Source: Warburgia ugandensis (taxonomy: Eukaryota; Streptophyta; Magnoliopsida; Canellales; Canellaceae). From it: a stretch of 64,000 nucleotides of DNA. This document shows positions 24,053-36,572 of the stretch, one piece after another (the first letter of the stretch is position 1; each line of letters begins with the position of its first letter). Both the position numbers and the translations under genes were made by a program. The DNA is taken from contig CP141130.1 of assembly GCA_035236585.1 (NCBI GenBank), positions 80,547,944-80,611,943 on the forward strand, given 5' to 3'. Below the pieces are notes generated by a model. The model did no database searches, was not told the origin of the DNA, and saw only the letters and a list, made by a program, of their open reading frames with translations.

Positions 24053-24819
24053 TAAGAGTATACAGGGAATCCAAATACTACAGTTGGCTCTGCAATTGCA
24101 AACCCAATGGACAATACAAAGCAGAGAGAAAGATATCAAATGGACAATGCAAGCCCTGTCATAGCCCTGCAAATACTATTAAGTATTAGCAACTGCCAGA
24201 CACTCAACAAAAGAGCCTCAAAATAGCACATGAGAAGGTCCATAGACCCGAGTGAGAGCAACGAAACATCCACCTCCAAAGATTACAACTCTTAAAATGT
24301 TGGTTAAGTTTCACTCTTTGCTAGCAGCTGGTCCTTCCTTATTTTAGCAGATCTATGGACATGAGAAAACTGGGCTCGGACCCAGGACGCCAAGTTTCTC
24401 TGTTGAGGTACATTTCTCAGTTAAGTGATGATCTTGTTGGATTCCAACAGAAATTTTGCCTCTTCTTTTCTAGTAAAGGTGGCCTGGGTAGATGAAAGCC
24501 ATTTGATTTGTGCGCAACGTGAACGACCATCCTTCGAAATCGTCATTGCAGCAACTTTATCACCCATAAGCAAAATTCAGCACACAAATTACAGGTAAAT
24601 AACTGAACAATTCAGCACACAGATCTTCACAGAAACCATCTTCTGACATCAACAGCCTGGTATGCAGAACATCCTCCTGTTCAGCATGAATAGTCTTCAC
24701 AGCATTTGATAAAATATCCCAACTCCTAATTCAACTAAACCCATTCCCTATATGATCAATTAAAAGACGATTGTGAGACTTTGCTACACCAAAGCTGAGT
24801 TTGTCACAAAACTAGACCA
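24053..24819. other. Intergenic, nothing recognised
   Basis: AT-rich sequence between SINE copies; no coding frame with family resemblance. Confidence 0.5.
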
Positions 24820-24972
24820 AAAAAGGGCAGCCCCAGTGCACAAAGCTCCTGCCTATGCGGGGTTCGGGGAAGGGGTTTACCACAAGGGCCTATAGTAGGC
24901 AGCCTTACCTTGCATTTTGCAAGAGGCTGATTCCATACCTTGAACCCGTGACCTCAAGGTCACATGACAACA
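24820..24972 (-). mobile_element. Au-SINE copy 5, truncated at the tRNA end
   Basis: The minus strand ends in GGGGCTGCCCTTTTTT and contains the B-box block, but it stops soon after the plus-strand cacatgacaac, so the A-box region is missing. Flanks aactagacca (24809-24819) and aactagacta (24974-24983) match with one change. Confidence 0.85.
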
Positions 24973-26015
24973 GAACTAGACTAAATTCTCTAATTATTCT
25001 CACCACAAAATTGGGTTGTTTCTATGAATAACCGAAGGCAATTGGATAATAAATGACAAATAATTTATGGGTAAATAGGCACATGTACGAACAATTGCTT
25101 TATTATGCCACAAATGAAGTATTGACCTTTGTAGGTGAGTGCCTTTATCTATGAACAATTACTTTAGTATACCATAACTGATGTGTTGACCTTCTCAGGT
25201 GAGTGCTTTTGTGACTGATTCCAATATCACAAACCTCCTCCAAACTTGGCTTGGATGTACAATCTAGCTGATCAGCATTTGAATATATTAGACCTGTGAA
25301 TTTGGCTTGGATGTAAAATCTTGATCTGTCCATTCACCTTTTCAGTAATTAAACTACTGAGTAAACTATTCCTCCAAGAATGATAACATACTATGATCTT
25401 TAATGCTGTATGCAAGGACATCCACATTTTCCCAATATTGTTCTATCCTTGAACTCTTGATTATGGTAGCTGTTTAAGGCCCTAATATAAGAATCCAACA
25501 TCTAACAGGACTTTCAAAATATAACAGGAAAAGCTACACATCTTAGTAAATCAAAATATAATGAAGAAGCAATAGACCACATAGGAATCAGATCCTTAGC
25601 ACTGGATTTTTATTTAAAACTAAAATGAGCATTAAATCTGATATGATTCCATCTGAACAAGGAGGTAAAGAACACAATAAAGCCAAAATCAACATGGCAC
25701 TTGACCATCACCTAGAAGCAAGAGAGAAGGAAACCAACAGCTTGCACACTCTGAACCCTCCTACATGGAAGTGTATCAGATTCAATATGTTCAACATTCC
25801 TATATTTGTGTATCAGTGTATCAAATGCAATATTCTTGACCTTCCTATATGTAAGTGCAATTGTGTACCAGATGATCAATGTTATAGTCAAGTGTAGGTT
25901 CCAGAATATAAAAAACCAGTACTAGCTTAAACAACTTTCGAGAGCAAAGGTGACTAAAATAGTTAGCAATTGGACCAAATCCATAATAAATTTAGCTGTA
26001 ACATGCACTCTAGCA
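24973..26015. other. Intergenic, nothing recognised
   Basis: AT-rich. A short diverged direct repeat lies around 25080-25215 (acaattgctttattatgcca / acaattactttagtatacca, each followed by tgttgacctt or a variant). No gene is seen. Confidence 0.4.
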
Positions 26016-26197
26016 CTGAAAGGGAGTCTTGGCGCAATAGTAAAAGTTGTCCTCGTGTGACCTTGGGGTCACGGGTTCAAGGCATGAAAATAGCCTCTTG
26101 CAAAAATGCAAGGCTGCGTACTATAGGCACTAGTGGTCTACTCCTTCCCCGGACCCCTCATAGGCAGGAGCTTTGTGCACCGGGACTGCCCTTTTTT
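26016..26197 (+). mobile_element. Au-SINE copy 6, with perfect 13-bp target duplication
   Basis: Plus strand from GAAAGGGAGTCTTGGCGCAA to CGGGACTGCCCTTTTTT; the B box GGGGTCACGGGTTCAAGGC is very well kept. Perfect direct repeats atgcactctagca lie at 26003-26015 and 26198-26210. Confidence 0.93.
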
Positions 26198-26319
26198 ATG
26201 CACTCTAGCAGCCTCTACTTGAACTCATCAATAAAATAACAACTTCCGGAGAAAGATCTGTCTTAGAGGAACAATAAATCGTAGGTGATGTGCTAGAAAT
26301 TACATCTTTATTACCCAAA

Positions 26320-26665
26320 AATACAAGATGACAACGCAATCAGTCCTCCGGGCTGCTGCACACGCAAGTCTCTAAAAGTTGCAGCCACAGCTGCATCAAC
26401 AGCCTGATAATGCAGGCATTCATCTCCTACTACATTTTCTCTCGTTTGGCAGTCAAGCTGATACACCTTTGCTCCAATTCTACAACATTTTTGCAGTCGG
26501 AGCAAACTTCAGGGTCTAAATCTTATATGGTGACACCCAAACCAAACTTGCGCACTCGTCCATGATCATCAACTCCTGCGGCTAGGGATAAGACATCATC
26601 CTTTACACTGTGAGTTCCGATGCTATATCCCTGCTCGGACGATAATTGATGCATCTTATCCTACA
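26320..26665 (-). pseudogene. Possible En/Spm (Ptta-type) plant transposase fragment, C-terminal part
   Basis: The minus strand encodes MHQLSSEQGYSIGTHSVKDD then VLSLAAGVDDHGRVRKFG and GVTI before a stop. This resembles the DVLxxALGxxEHxGRVRGxG block of plant Ptta/En/Spm (Transposase_24) proteins as I recall them. Further left, in another frame, 26505-26311 reads KVYQLDCQTRENVVGDE. It is broken by stops and probably frameshifted. The family call comes from a short motif only. Confidence 0.4.
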
Positions 26666-27360
26666 ATCACACAAGTGATTGGAAAGAATCTGAGAGGGGA
26701 ATCAACCCGTTAATTCTAAGGACTAGAATTCTTAATGCCTCAGAAGTTTGGTCACAGTCTAGATTTTTTCAACAAGCTTCATAAATACAGAGAACAGTCC
26801 GCCAACAACTAGAGGAACACACACACACACACAAAATGAAAAAAGAAAAAAATAGGAATGAAACAACAAGCACATAAAAGCAACTTCAACTAACGACAAG
26901 TATATCAGTGTTTAAGCTGTAGACGTCAGGACCTGTATATAAGGTCTCTTACATGACAGTTCACAGCTGAAAAATTTTCCCTCCTGACAAAATGGTTGAT
27001 AAGAATCATGAGATTATATATTATATATAGTCGACTGAAATCTACATCTGCAGCTGGACTATGTATCTTGAAAACTTACCTTGGATGCACAAGAGTATGA
27101 CACGTTTGAAGTACAAGGTAAGAGAAATATACAATGTTTTTATTGTCTGTAAATGTAAAATTAGGGAGGAAAAATCAGTGTATCTTAATATTTTCTTTGG
27201 GTTATCACATAATTTCCATGCATCCTCAACCACATAAAAACATTTAAACAAACTGCCTAGAAATCATAGATGTCGATAAAATAGAAGTCCAACACTAAAT
27301 TTTCTGCAGTATTCTCATTTTCTATATTAAATGGAAATAGACAAAAGAAGAAACAGTAAA

Positions 27361-27540
27361 AAGGGCAGCCCCAGTGCACAAAGCTCCCACCTATGAGGGG
27401 TCCGGGGAAGGGGCGGACCATTAGGCCTATAGTACGCAGCCTTACCTTATATTTTTACAAGAGGCTGTTTCCACACTTTGAACCCATGACCTCAAGGTCA
27501 CGTGACGACAACTTTTACCATTGCACTAAGGCTCTCCTTC
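27361..27540 (-). mobile_element. Au-SINE copy 7
   Basis: Minus strand from GAAGGAGAGCCTTAGTGCAA to GGGGCTGCCCTT, including the CCGGACCCCTCATAGGTGGG block. The short flank aagaaacag occurs on both sides. It is followed by a small direct repeat, catacaatgaaaac / agatacaatgaaaa, around 27625-27740. Confidence 0.9.
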
Positions 27541-29132
27541 TAAAAAAAGAAACAGAACTAACTGAAAAAAGGACAAAGAAGAAACTGTGCCAAAAGAGAT
27601 ACAAAGAACGCCAGAATATATGAGATACAATGAAAAACCTGAGCAACTATTGAAACACGGGATACAAAGTTCATCCACATACATTGTGGTGGATACAAAA
27701 AATACCAGAATATGTAAGATACAATGAAAACCAAGAGCAACTATTGAAACATGAGATACGAAAGAAGAATATAAAGCAGATTTGAGTCGCATAAAGCTCT
27801 ATATCACCAATTTATTGTTTTCTTTCTTCTATTCCTAGTTAGTGGAAACAACTTCAAAGTACCACAGTCATGATTCCTTTCTTTCTTATATTCCTAATGC
27901 GAATGATTTAGCCGATTCCTTTCCCAAGAGGGGAGTTAGAAGTTATATGAATCTAATGAGGATTGAAATGATATGATAACTGAGTTTAGTTTCTGACATA
28001 TTTGAAGGTTACTTATCATATCATTTAGCTTCTGACACTCCTTCAAACTTACATAAATCTAATGAGAGAAACAAAATTCAGAAAACACAAATCTTTACAA
28101 ATGTGTACTTTTATCAGTTCTATCTTAATTAAGTTAACCACACATAGCCTGAATAGATACATGCATATGTACAAAGATAACTACTCACGCATGGACTGAG
28201 AGATGCATATGCATGTGATACAAGACACAAACCAGGACCATCTTAGTACATAGACACAAAAAGCTAGGGTATTTCATTCTTCACATGCTATTATTGCTGC
28301 AGAGGCTGGATCAACTGGGCTTCCATTTTTACGCTTGTTAGTTGCAACAAATTACCTCTATTCATGTGGGCTCCCTCCCGTCAAGATTTGCCTCTCTCTT
28401 GAATCATGTAAACAACAACAATTTTAGATACTCAAGAACTTCTAAGTTCCTAAAATCAAAGAACAAACAAGTGATTCTCATTACAAAGTATAAGATGTAA
28501 TCAAAGTCTCTCTTATGTGGGCAGAGCAGTTTTGTTGGATATTACCAAAAGCCCATATGTAGGCCCAGTGACATGGATGGGTACATCTTAGCCCGTTTTG
28601 GTTATGGACTTGGCCCCAAAGCCTACACAAAAGGCCCATCATCTAGAAGTCCTACATTCTGAAAAGTGTGCCAAAAAGTCTTAGTAAATATCGAAGTATT
28701 TTAGAAAGTTTCTAGATTAGTCCTAAAGAAATATTTAGGCTAGATATTGGTAGAGAAGTTGTGTAGAAGATTCTAGTATAGCTTTCATAAAAGTGTCAAC
28801 CAATGGATTATAGACACTTGGAATAATTTTCAACACACGTTAAGTTGATAGTAGGTGGAGAGAGTATAAATAGAGGAGCACTTTTCAATTGTAAGTAAGT
28901 GAGAAGTAAGAAAGAGAGAAATGAATAAGACGTGAGTGAGGGTGTAAGGGAATTGTAATTATTCTTGAGTAAAATGGAGAGAGTTTTTCCTTTTTCATAA
29001 GTACTTTGTCTCTTCTTATTTTCTTCACAGGTCAAAGTTGTAGGTGAAAGGCTTAGCAAAGTCAACATCCATCAATTTTAACGTGTGGCACATTTTTTGC
29101 TTCTTGCCATTCACTACTCTATTATAAGCACT
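27541..29132. other. Intergenic, short direct repeats only
   Basis: AT-rich. Around 27600-27770 the block agaacgccagaatatatgag / aaaaataccagaatatgtaa with agcaactattgaaaca recurs with a period of about 105 bp. No gene recognised. Confidence 0.45.
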
Positions 29133-29150
29133 CCATTTTGCATTGTCGTA

Positions 29151-29308
29151 AGGGGGCAGCCCTGGTGCACGAAGCTCCCGCCTATGCAGGGTTCGGGGAA
29201 GGGGCGGACCACAAGGGCCTATAGTAAGCAGTCTTACCTTGCATTTTGCAAGAGGCTGATTCCGCACCTTGAATCCGTGACTTCAAGGTCACATGACGAC
29301 AACTTTTA
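29151..29308 (-). mobile_element. Au-SINE copy 8, lacking the tRNA A-box end, 18-bp target duplication
   Basis: Minus strand: starts inside the tRNA-like part (GGTAAAAGTTGTCGTCATGT), then the B box, then ends GGGCTGCCCCC. Perfect direct repeats ccattttgcattgtcgta flank it at 29133-29150 and 29309-29326. The 5' truncation plus perfect target duplication means it inserted as an incomplete copy. Confidence 0.92.
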
Positions 29309-29749
29309 CCATTTTGCATTGTCGTATGTACAAAAATTTTATGTGTCCATATTGACATGTGAAGAAACGAAAATAAAAACTTACAAGACTAGTCTTCTCT
29401 TTCTTAATGTAGGCCATTTAATTCCTTTCCTATTTTTGAATAACCAAACTTTACAAGCTCTTTCAACAGGTCCTTTTATACTAGGTTATTGCAGCAAACA
29501 GGCCTACCTTTCGACTTCACAGACTGCTCGTTTCCTTTTCAATTCAGATTTGAAATTCCTCCAGTTTTTAGTTAACGAGCACATGACATACTTCTATACT
29601 CGACCAATATCAAATTTTCTGTACTTCATATTAAGAAATCATAACATCACATATACATGTAATGAAAGTAATACAAATGCAAGAAAGGAAAGCAACTCTT
29701 ATTACTTGTTACCTTAACCATTTGCACTGCACAAGTTACCCCTGCAATC

Positions 29750-30400
29750 TGTCCCAAATCCGCAACTTCTTTCCCTCCTTTTGAAGTGGGAAATCGATTC
29801 AATGAGAAAGTTACAAGAATAGCTCTTGTTACCTTTTGGTGCCTCCAGTCTTTAACGTTGATGGGGAGCACTTTCCCATCTTTTGCAACCTCAGACAAGT
29901 AATTTCAAAGAGCGAGTTGTGAGTCTTTTATGTGGCCGTCCATATTTGTAATCTTTGACACCCAAATGCTGACCAGATCAAGATTGGGTCGTGGATGTAC
30001 ATGATTGTACTTGGTGCTGAACAGAAAGCAGCACCAAGTAAAGCAAAACCAAATTGAGTGAAACTAGCAGGTTGGTATCTTCATTGGAGAAGCAACCTAG
30101 AGCTCTTCTGAGGTCTACAGATTCACACTTTGCCTGAAGTTCTGCCTCCGTTGCGTTTACGTTTCTTGTCACTTCAGTGAGTTCCTCCATCATTATTTGG
30201 TTTCTTTCATTCCCCTCAGTCTCTTTCCCCATCTCATTCTAGGAGCTCTGCTTTGAACCTCTTGGAAGCCTCTTAATTCCTCAAGTATTCTTTTAAGACG
30301 ACTACGTTCTGGGCCAGTCTCACGAGCTGGTCTTCAAGAAATCTAAGTTTCTCGTCGATTGAGTTATCGTTTTCTACCACCTGTATTGTTTGTGGGTTGG
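29750..30400 (-). pseudogene. Possible En/Spm (Ptta-type) protein remnant, N-terminal and middle parts
   Basis: Minus strand, 5' to 3': a helical stretch FLEDQLVRLAQNVVVLKEYL (about 30345-30285), then NQIMMEELTEVTRNVNATEA (30200-30130), then VAKDGKVLPINVKDWRHQKV (29898-29830), reminiscent of the 'PINVKDW' segment in plant Ptta/Transposase_24 proteins. Frames shift between the pieces and stops occur. With the C-terminal-like piece at 26.3-26.7 kb, on the same strand, it may be one decayed transposon gene later split by SINEs. Confidence 0.35.
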
Positions 30401-30470
30401 GAAGATGATCATACCATTTAAAAGGCTATTGGAGTAATCTATCAAATGAGATCCTTAGATTTTCATGAGC
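30016..30470 (+). repeat. Imperfect inverted repeat, left arm
   Basis: This arm matches 30950-31390 in reverse orientation. Outer end: gcagcaccaagtaaagc (left) against gctttacttggtgctgct (right). Middle: aagaaatctaagtttctcgt (left) against acgagaaacttagatttctt (right). Inner end: ctatcaaatgagatccttag (left) against ctaagcgtctcgtctgatag (right). The arms differ by substitutions and indels; the spacer is about 480 bp. Confidence 0.8.
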
Positions 30471-30949
30471 AGAAACGTCAAGCTACTACTACTACTACTA
30501 GTAATATATAGATATATAGATAATTAAGGGATTAATCTGGCCACATTTGCGTGAGATAATGAGTGAACCCCACATTTGTGGGCCCACTAATGGCGATAAA
30601 ATGAAAAGAAAATTTGGGAAAGAGACAGATACAACGGCAAGATCAACGGCTGACTAGATCAGGGATCACCTTGAAACTAGATGAAACAAGGGCTAGAAAC
30701 TTCAGCATTATGTTTAAGAGGGCTCGAAACTTTAATTAGATCAAGCTCATTTATAAATCGAGGTCGTTCTTACTTCATATTAGTACTTAGTAGGGCCATG
30801 TCAAGTTTTTCATGCAATTTTCACCTCATGACGGGGCCTGATAGCAAGTTGGTTGGGTCAAGTTAAGCTGGTCATGTGCTCGATTACCTTCAGAGCTTGA
30901 GAGAATGCCATTTTAGGAGCTGTTTCAGAGCTTGATAGAGTGCCATTTT

Positions 30950-31390
30950 GCTCACGAGAATCTAAGCGTCTCGTCTGATAGAACTACTCAAGAGCCTTTA
31001 AATTGTATGAATAATCATCCCAACGATAACTCAATCTACGAGAAACTTAGATTTCTTGAAAACCAGGAGACTACCTCGTAAGGTAGCCATCTTAAGAGAA
31101 CACGTGAAGAATCAAGAGGCTTCCAAGATGCTCAAACCAGAGCTCCCAGCAATGGAGACGGAGAAAGAGGGTAATGATTCTTATGAAAGAGCACCCAATA
31201 ATGAAGGAACTAGATAAATTGACAAGAAAAATGAGCAGCAGCAATGGCGGGGCACCGTACATAGTTTTTTGTACTGAGAAGGAGACTTAGGTTTCTTCTC
31301 CGATCAAGATCCCAACCTCCTAGCTTCCCTCTGATTTTTCCTTCTTTTTTTCTTTTTTTTTTTTTGCTTTACTTGGTGCTGCTCGCTTCT
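30950..31390 (-). repeat. Imperfect inverted repeat, right arm
   Basis: Reverse-oriented, diverged copy of 30016-30470, with part of the middle missing: the ELTEVTRN-coding portion of the left arm is not found here. A T-rich run at 31340-31362 precedes the outer end. Confidence 0.8.
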
Positions 31391-31399
31391 TTTCTGGGT

Positions 31400-33247
31400 G
31401 GGATCGAGAACATTGCTCTTTGCTTTCACATCGACGCCAAACTCTGACCCGATTCAGTCCTTACAGATCTTTCCGCGTGCCTGTAGGTATTTTGATCAGT
31501 ATTATAAAGTAGCATGACCTCTATTATCCATATTCAGACAACAATTGTATCAGTTAAATGCAACACTAGTGCTAATATACATAAATAGGAATGAAGTGTT
31601 AAGGACCAAAAATGTAGAAGAAATACTATTATATTGATTATGCATGTTCTGAAGTGTAAAAGACCACTTCTTTAACTGCACCATATTATCTTCATATTTG
31701 ATACATTGTAAACCATTTTACTCAGAACCATATGTGTGTTATAGAGTGCTGATTCATGGAGCTGGCCAGGGAATTTGTAGGTTCCATTCTGAAAGTAAAC
31801 TCTAACTAGGAAGTTCTATTTTATTATCGTCTATTGTATCCATCAGCTTCCCACTCAGTTAGATTCTTAGATTTACCTCAGAACATCTGTTGCTTCTTCT
31901 AAGAAATTTAGAGGCCTTATCCCAGTAGGATTTACTTTCCAACTCTTCACGAAGCTGTTAAAAGGATTGTAACATTTCCAGACAACATGCGGCAACCACT
32001 AGTTAAGTCTTAAGAAAATGGGAATTGGGGTCATAAGAACAATGGAAAATATGAATTCCCCCTTTTTTCCTTTTTATCCAAGTTTTCTTCACAATCCACT
32101 CAATTGATATCAAGTTTATTGTCACAGGGCAGTAGTTTTCCTATGCTAAACCCGTATGACACTTGTGCATAACTCCTTTTTGCAACTGCACAAGTCAGAT
32201 TTCTATTCCCACTCTTACTTATTAGGGTTACACTCACTCGTCCACTAAAAGCAATGAGAGAACTATTATTATTCCTTTTGGTAGTCTACAATGAGTTGGT
32301 TGGAGTTGGTTATAAATGAGGAGCTACATCCTACTTATACTTGCTCACCACCATCTATCTCCTCAATGGATAGGCTGGATTGTTCCATGTGTCAATACAT
32401 CAGTGGTCCATATCATATTATGTAACCCTCCTACACTTTCTAAAATACTCTACCATTATCCTAAAGTATTCTAGATTGCTACAAAAGATCGATATATTTA
32501 TAAGGATACTTCTAGAAACCAGGCCTTCTAGAATCAAGCCTTGTTTCACAGATCTTGGAACACGGGCCTAAGTCTCTCAGGCCACATCCATGAGCTACGC
32601 AGGCCTCCCTCATAGCCTGCAAGCCTTGGTCATTGGCTTTGCAATGCAAGTCCGTGACACTATGCTAAAGTGCTTTCAGGAATATGATACACAAATAGAC
32701 TTGGTTTCTACATTATGCTTCAAAAATAAACCAAAATAAGACAGCTTCTTTTAATGTCACAAATTTTTTTGAAAAAAGATGAACATAGCAACATTAACAT
32801 ATGAAGCAAAATATCAAACATTGATCCAATTAGATTGGAATAAGGTACTCTCTTTTTTTGAAGAAAAAACCTCAATCAAATAAATGTCTCCTTATGCCTA
32901 CTTAATCTCCAACTTCTACTAGATTACTATGATCTTTGGACATTTTAGGATCTGTAGTTGCATTTGGGTGCAAAAACCAAACTGACATCAAGAAAGTCCT
33001 AAGTATACCCAAATTCTATAGTAACTTAACAAAGATCAATTCAAACATCAACATAACTAAATTGTTGAAAAAGATAATTTGATCTTCTGGATATGCCTAA
33101 AAAATGGAGAATTATCTAATAACTCAAAGTTGGGATGAAACATATAACTTGTGGCTGTAAATTAAAGCTAAAGGTCTGTTGTAACTTGTGGTTCAAATGA
33201 TATGTAAAAGTAAAAAAATTTAAATATATAGAAAGCACCAGGTACCG

Positions 33248-33315
<68 letters not shown>

Positions 33316-34685
33316 ATAAATAGGCAATGAGAAATCCAATTGTATTAAGCCAAAACAAAGAGCCAATGTATTTGATTCTTTCAAAATAAAAGATCTCTCC
33401 TTCTTTCCAATCTATTTGCTATATATTATATTCTACTATTGTTTACCTCCTTGCTTGGTCTCATACCATTACACCCACACACCAACCTACTAGCTACCAA
33501 ATCTCCAAAATCAACACAAATTGCAATTTGGGAACAGTTCCTAAGCATTTTGTTATCTGACATAGTTCAAGTATACTTAATCCCTGCAAAGCATTTTCTT
33601 TTTCACAGTTCAGTTGGCTTACCAAGCAATGAAATTACCAAGCCAACTTAGTATGCTATGAAAATTACTATAACAAGTTATAGATAAATAAAAATGTCAC
33701 ATAATTATGTCAAACATCATAACCATAACTACTTCCCTAAAGGTCATATATATCAAAGATTAATAGTGAAAAGTTATCGGTCATGTGATTCTTCTCCAGG
33801 CAGGCACTTGGTTTCATAGTTTCATGGATGAAAAATGATCTTGTAATGACTGGTAAGTGCTAGAAAGCTAACATATATGCAAACTAGAATCCTTTACAGG
33901 GGAAGAAACAATTTATCATTTGAGATGTGCAACTCAAAGAGCTTTAGAAGCGAGACAGCTCCAATCAGTAATTTGCATTCACACCAAATGGCTTCTTTGA
34001 GGAGAGACCATCTAACAATACAGCCATATAATGAGTCATCCATAACACACCTAAACTACCAATATCTCCTAGATCTTGTGCCAGTGACCTCTCTGATGAT
34101 GTGGCCTCCTAGCTGTGCAGCTGCTGCTTCTCCATATAATGTCCCACATGAAATGCGACAAAAACCATATCATTCATCGAGCAGACTATATAGAAGTACC
34201 AAAATGCAACCTCAAGCATGTTATTCATTAGGCAAGCAAGAGAAAGCATACATCAAAATGGTCAATTACATAAAAGCCTCATGATCCTATGATGGCATTA
34301 TCGTTCATCAAGAAAGCAATACAGAGAGTACCTAAATCAGAGCAGATTGTTCATAAGGCAAGCAAGTTAATTGGTAAACTAATGCAACCAGATTGTTCAT
34401 CATGTAAGAGGAGAGAAGGAAGAATTCGGGATACTATATGTTATTCCTCATGGTGAGAGAGAGAAGGAAGAATTGCAAATCTTGTCAACTAGTTTCTTGA
34501 GACATGGCTAATTGACATACCTCTTCAAAAGTAAAAGTCATTTGAATTACTACCTAGGATTATATCCAGAAAACTAAAGGAAAATCCAACTGCATAGTAA
34601 GGAGAGAATAACATGCTATCTAAATTAACCCAACCAACAGAACAATGTTATAAATTCATTGAAACAAACAACACTAATTGCAAAC
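31400..34685. other. AT-rich intergenic tract, one long TG microsatellite
   Basis: No coding family recognised in either strand. It contains a (TG)n run at 33251-33313. The open frames at 33439-33651 and 33877-34284 have no recognisable motif. Confidence 0.5.
33251..33313. repeat. (TG)n microsatellite
   Basis: About 31 uninterrupted TG units. Confidence 0.98.
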
Positions 34686-34700
34686 TATTAGATATTGGAC

Positions 34701-34734
<34 letters not shown>

Positions 34735-35186
34735 CTGTGTCTGTGTGTGTGTGTATTGTATATTATATGTTATCATATGGTTTTGGCCTATATTAAAGTG
34801 ATCTAATAAAGTTAAGGTAAAATGGGCCATAGTCATCTCAAAAGGTATGGTTTTATTATGTGTAGATACCTAATCTCTAATTCCTATTTTATGATGGGCT
34901 AAAATTAGAAATAAGGAAAGGGGATACAGTTATAAATGGTTATGGTCCCCAAATTGTACGTATGATTCTTTTCTGACATCCCATCATCAGAAAAGAGGGA
35001 ACTCCATTCTCTAGGAAGGTCATACGCATTAGTTTGGAAGATTAGGAACCACAAAGCTCAAGGATCACATCCAGACTCATGGATTCAGGTACGTTTCCGC
35101 ATCTAGTCTTTGTTCTTGATGATTTTTGTGGAGGATCTTGGTGTAATGAATGAATGTTCATCAATAAAGTATATTAAATACCAACA
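34686..35186 (+). repeat. Copia-A 5' LTR with expanded TG run
   Basis: 501 bp. It differs from the 3' LTR most visibly at 34705-34754, where a short seed (gtgtgtgta in the 3' copy) has grown into about 50 bp of TG with two TC interruptions. Confidence 0.93.
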
Positions 35187-35200
35187 AGCGGTTTCAGAAC

Positions 35201-36572
35201 CTCTTCACATTAAATAATTGAGAAATATGTTTCTTAATCTGGTTTCTTATTATGTGATTACTTAAAATGGTTCCTGAAGACAACAAACTATTTTCCCATC
35301 TCTCATGGATTCAGATCGGAGATTTTTTAAGAGATTAGGGTTTTAATCTTTGAAAACCGTGGTACAGTAGAAAACTCATCATATAGACACTTCAAATGAA
35401 TGGTCTGAACTGATAGATGGATTCAGGGACCTTCAAAACCCTAGAAATGGTGTAAACAAAACAAAAATAGGGTCATTAGGGACCTTAATCGAATCAAAAC
35501 AGGATCAATGGCTCGAGCTCATTGTCTCCGTTGGACGATGTGCCCAGGATACCGTGCGCAGAACACGCTGGCGAGACGACGAGTGCAGAAACTCCATCGT
35601 GCACGCACGTGAAAAAAAATGCTACTGTGCTAACACAAGTGGCGAGGTAGTGCGCGCGTAACGCATGTGCATGGAAGATTCAAGAAAGGCTATTGCTGAC
35701 CGCGCGGAACTCTGTGTGTTCTAGAACCTAGGGACGCACGTGGCGGATCCATGCCTGACATCCTGGTGATGCCGAACGGTAATCACTGTTCCCGCTCAGA
35801 TTTTGATCCAAACCATTGAACAATGTACTGAAATGGAAAAACTTCGATTATGGGAGTTCTAGGAGCTCGATTTAAGATCTAGAAGGTTCAATGGAAATCT
35901 TTTGATGACATAGACATGATTTTGGTACTAAAACGTTGATCTGATCAGACTTAGTTAGGTTAAATTCATAAAATAGTGCCAAAATTGCTTACATCGGGTT
36001 GATCAAAGGGCAATCAGGCCCTAAAACTAGAATATTTGACAATCAAAAGAGAAAATTTGAATTCAAATCTTGGTACGAGTTTATTTTGGATGTCTAATGC
36101 TTTAAAATAAGTTAATTAAAACAACATGCTACCAAAGTACCTCTCTTGTGTAAATCAATTTATTTTTTGAACATCAAGATGGTTATGGGTATGTAATTTA
36201 TGCAGATATTGACCGGCCCAAAGGAAGGTCAATATTTGGCTGAATTACATGCACACTTGTGATAATAAATATGTGACATTTATTAGGTATTCCATGTGAA
36301 CAATAAGTCGATCCAAAAAAATGCTTATTGTTTGGCAGGATTTATTGTCAATATTTGACTACCACCCCAAGAATACCACTTACAAGTTAATATTTCTGTC
36401 CAAAGACTAAATATTAATGTTGTGCTAGGTATCTTGTGATGGGTCCTACCATTATTTGAATTTAATTTTATTTAAGTGTGATATAGAACTTAGGTGAGCA
36501 TTTGTTTTGTTCTATTTTTTAGTTAATACATCTGCTTCTATCATATCAGCTAACATCAGTTCTATTCTCATG
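35201..36572 (+). other. Copia-A 5' leader
   Basis: About 1.4 kb between primer binding site and gag. It has a G+C-rich island at 35500-35770 with several cacgtg-like and gcgcg motifs, unlike the AT-rich rest. No coding frame. Confidence 0.6.

Noticed and set aside
33439-34284. Two plus-strand frames of 70 and 135 residues
   Set aside because: No recognisable motif, low complexity in places, no splice or promoter context; treated as chance open frames.
34613-34836. Cys/Val- and Thr/His-repeat frames
   Set aside because: Translations of the TG run in the Copia-A 5' LTR.
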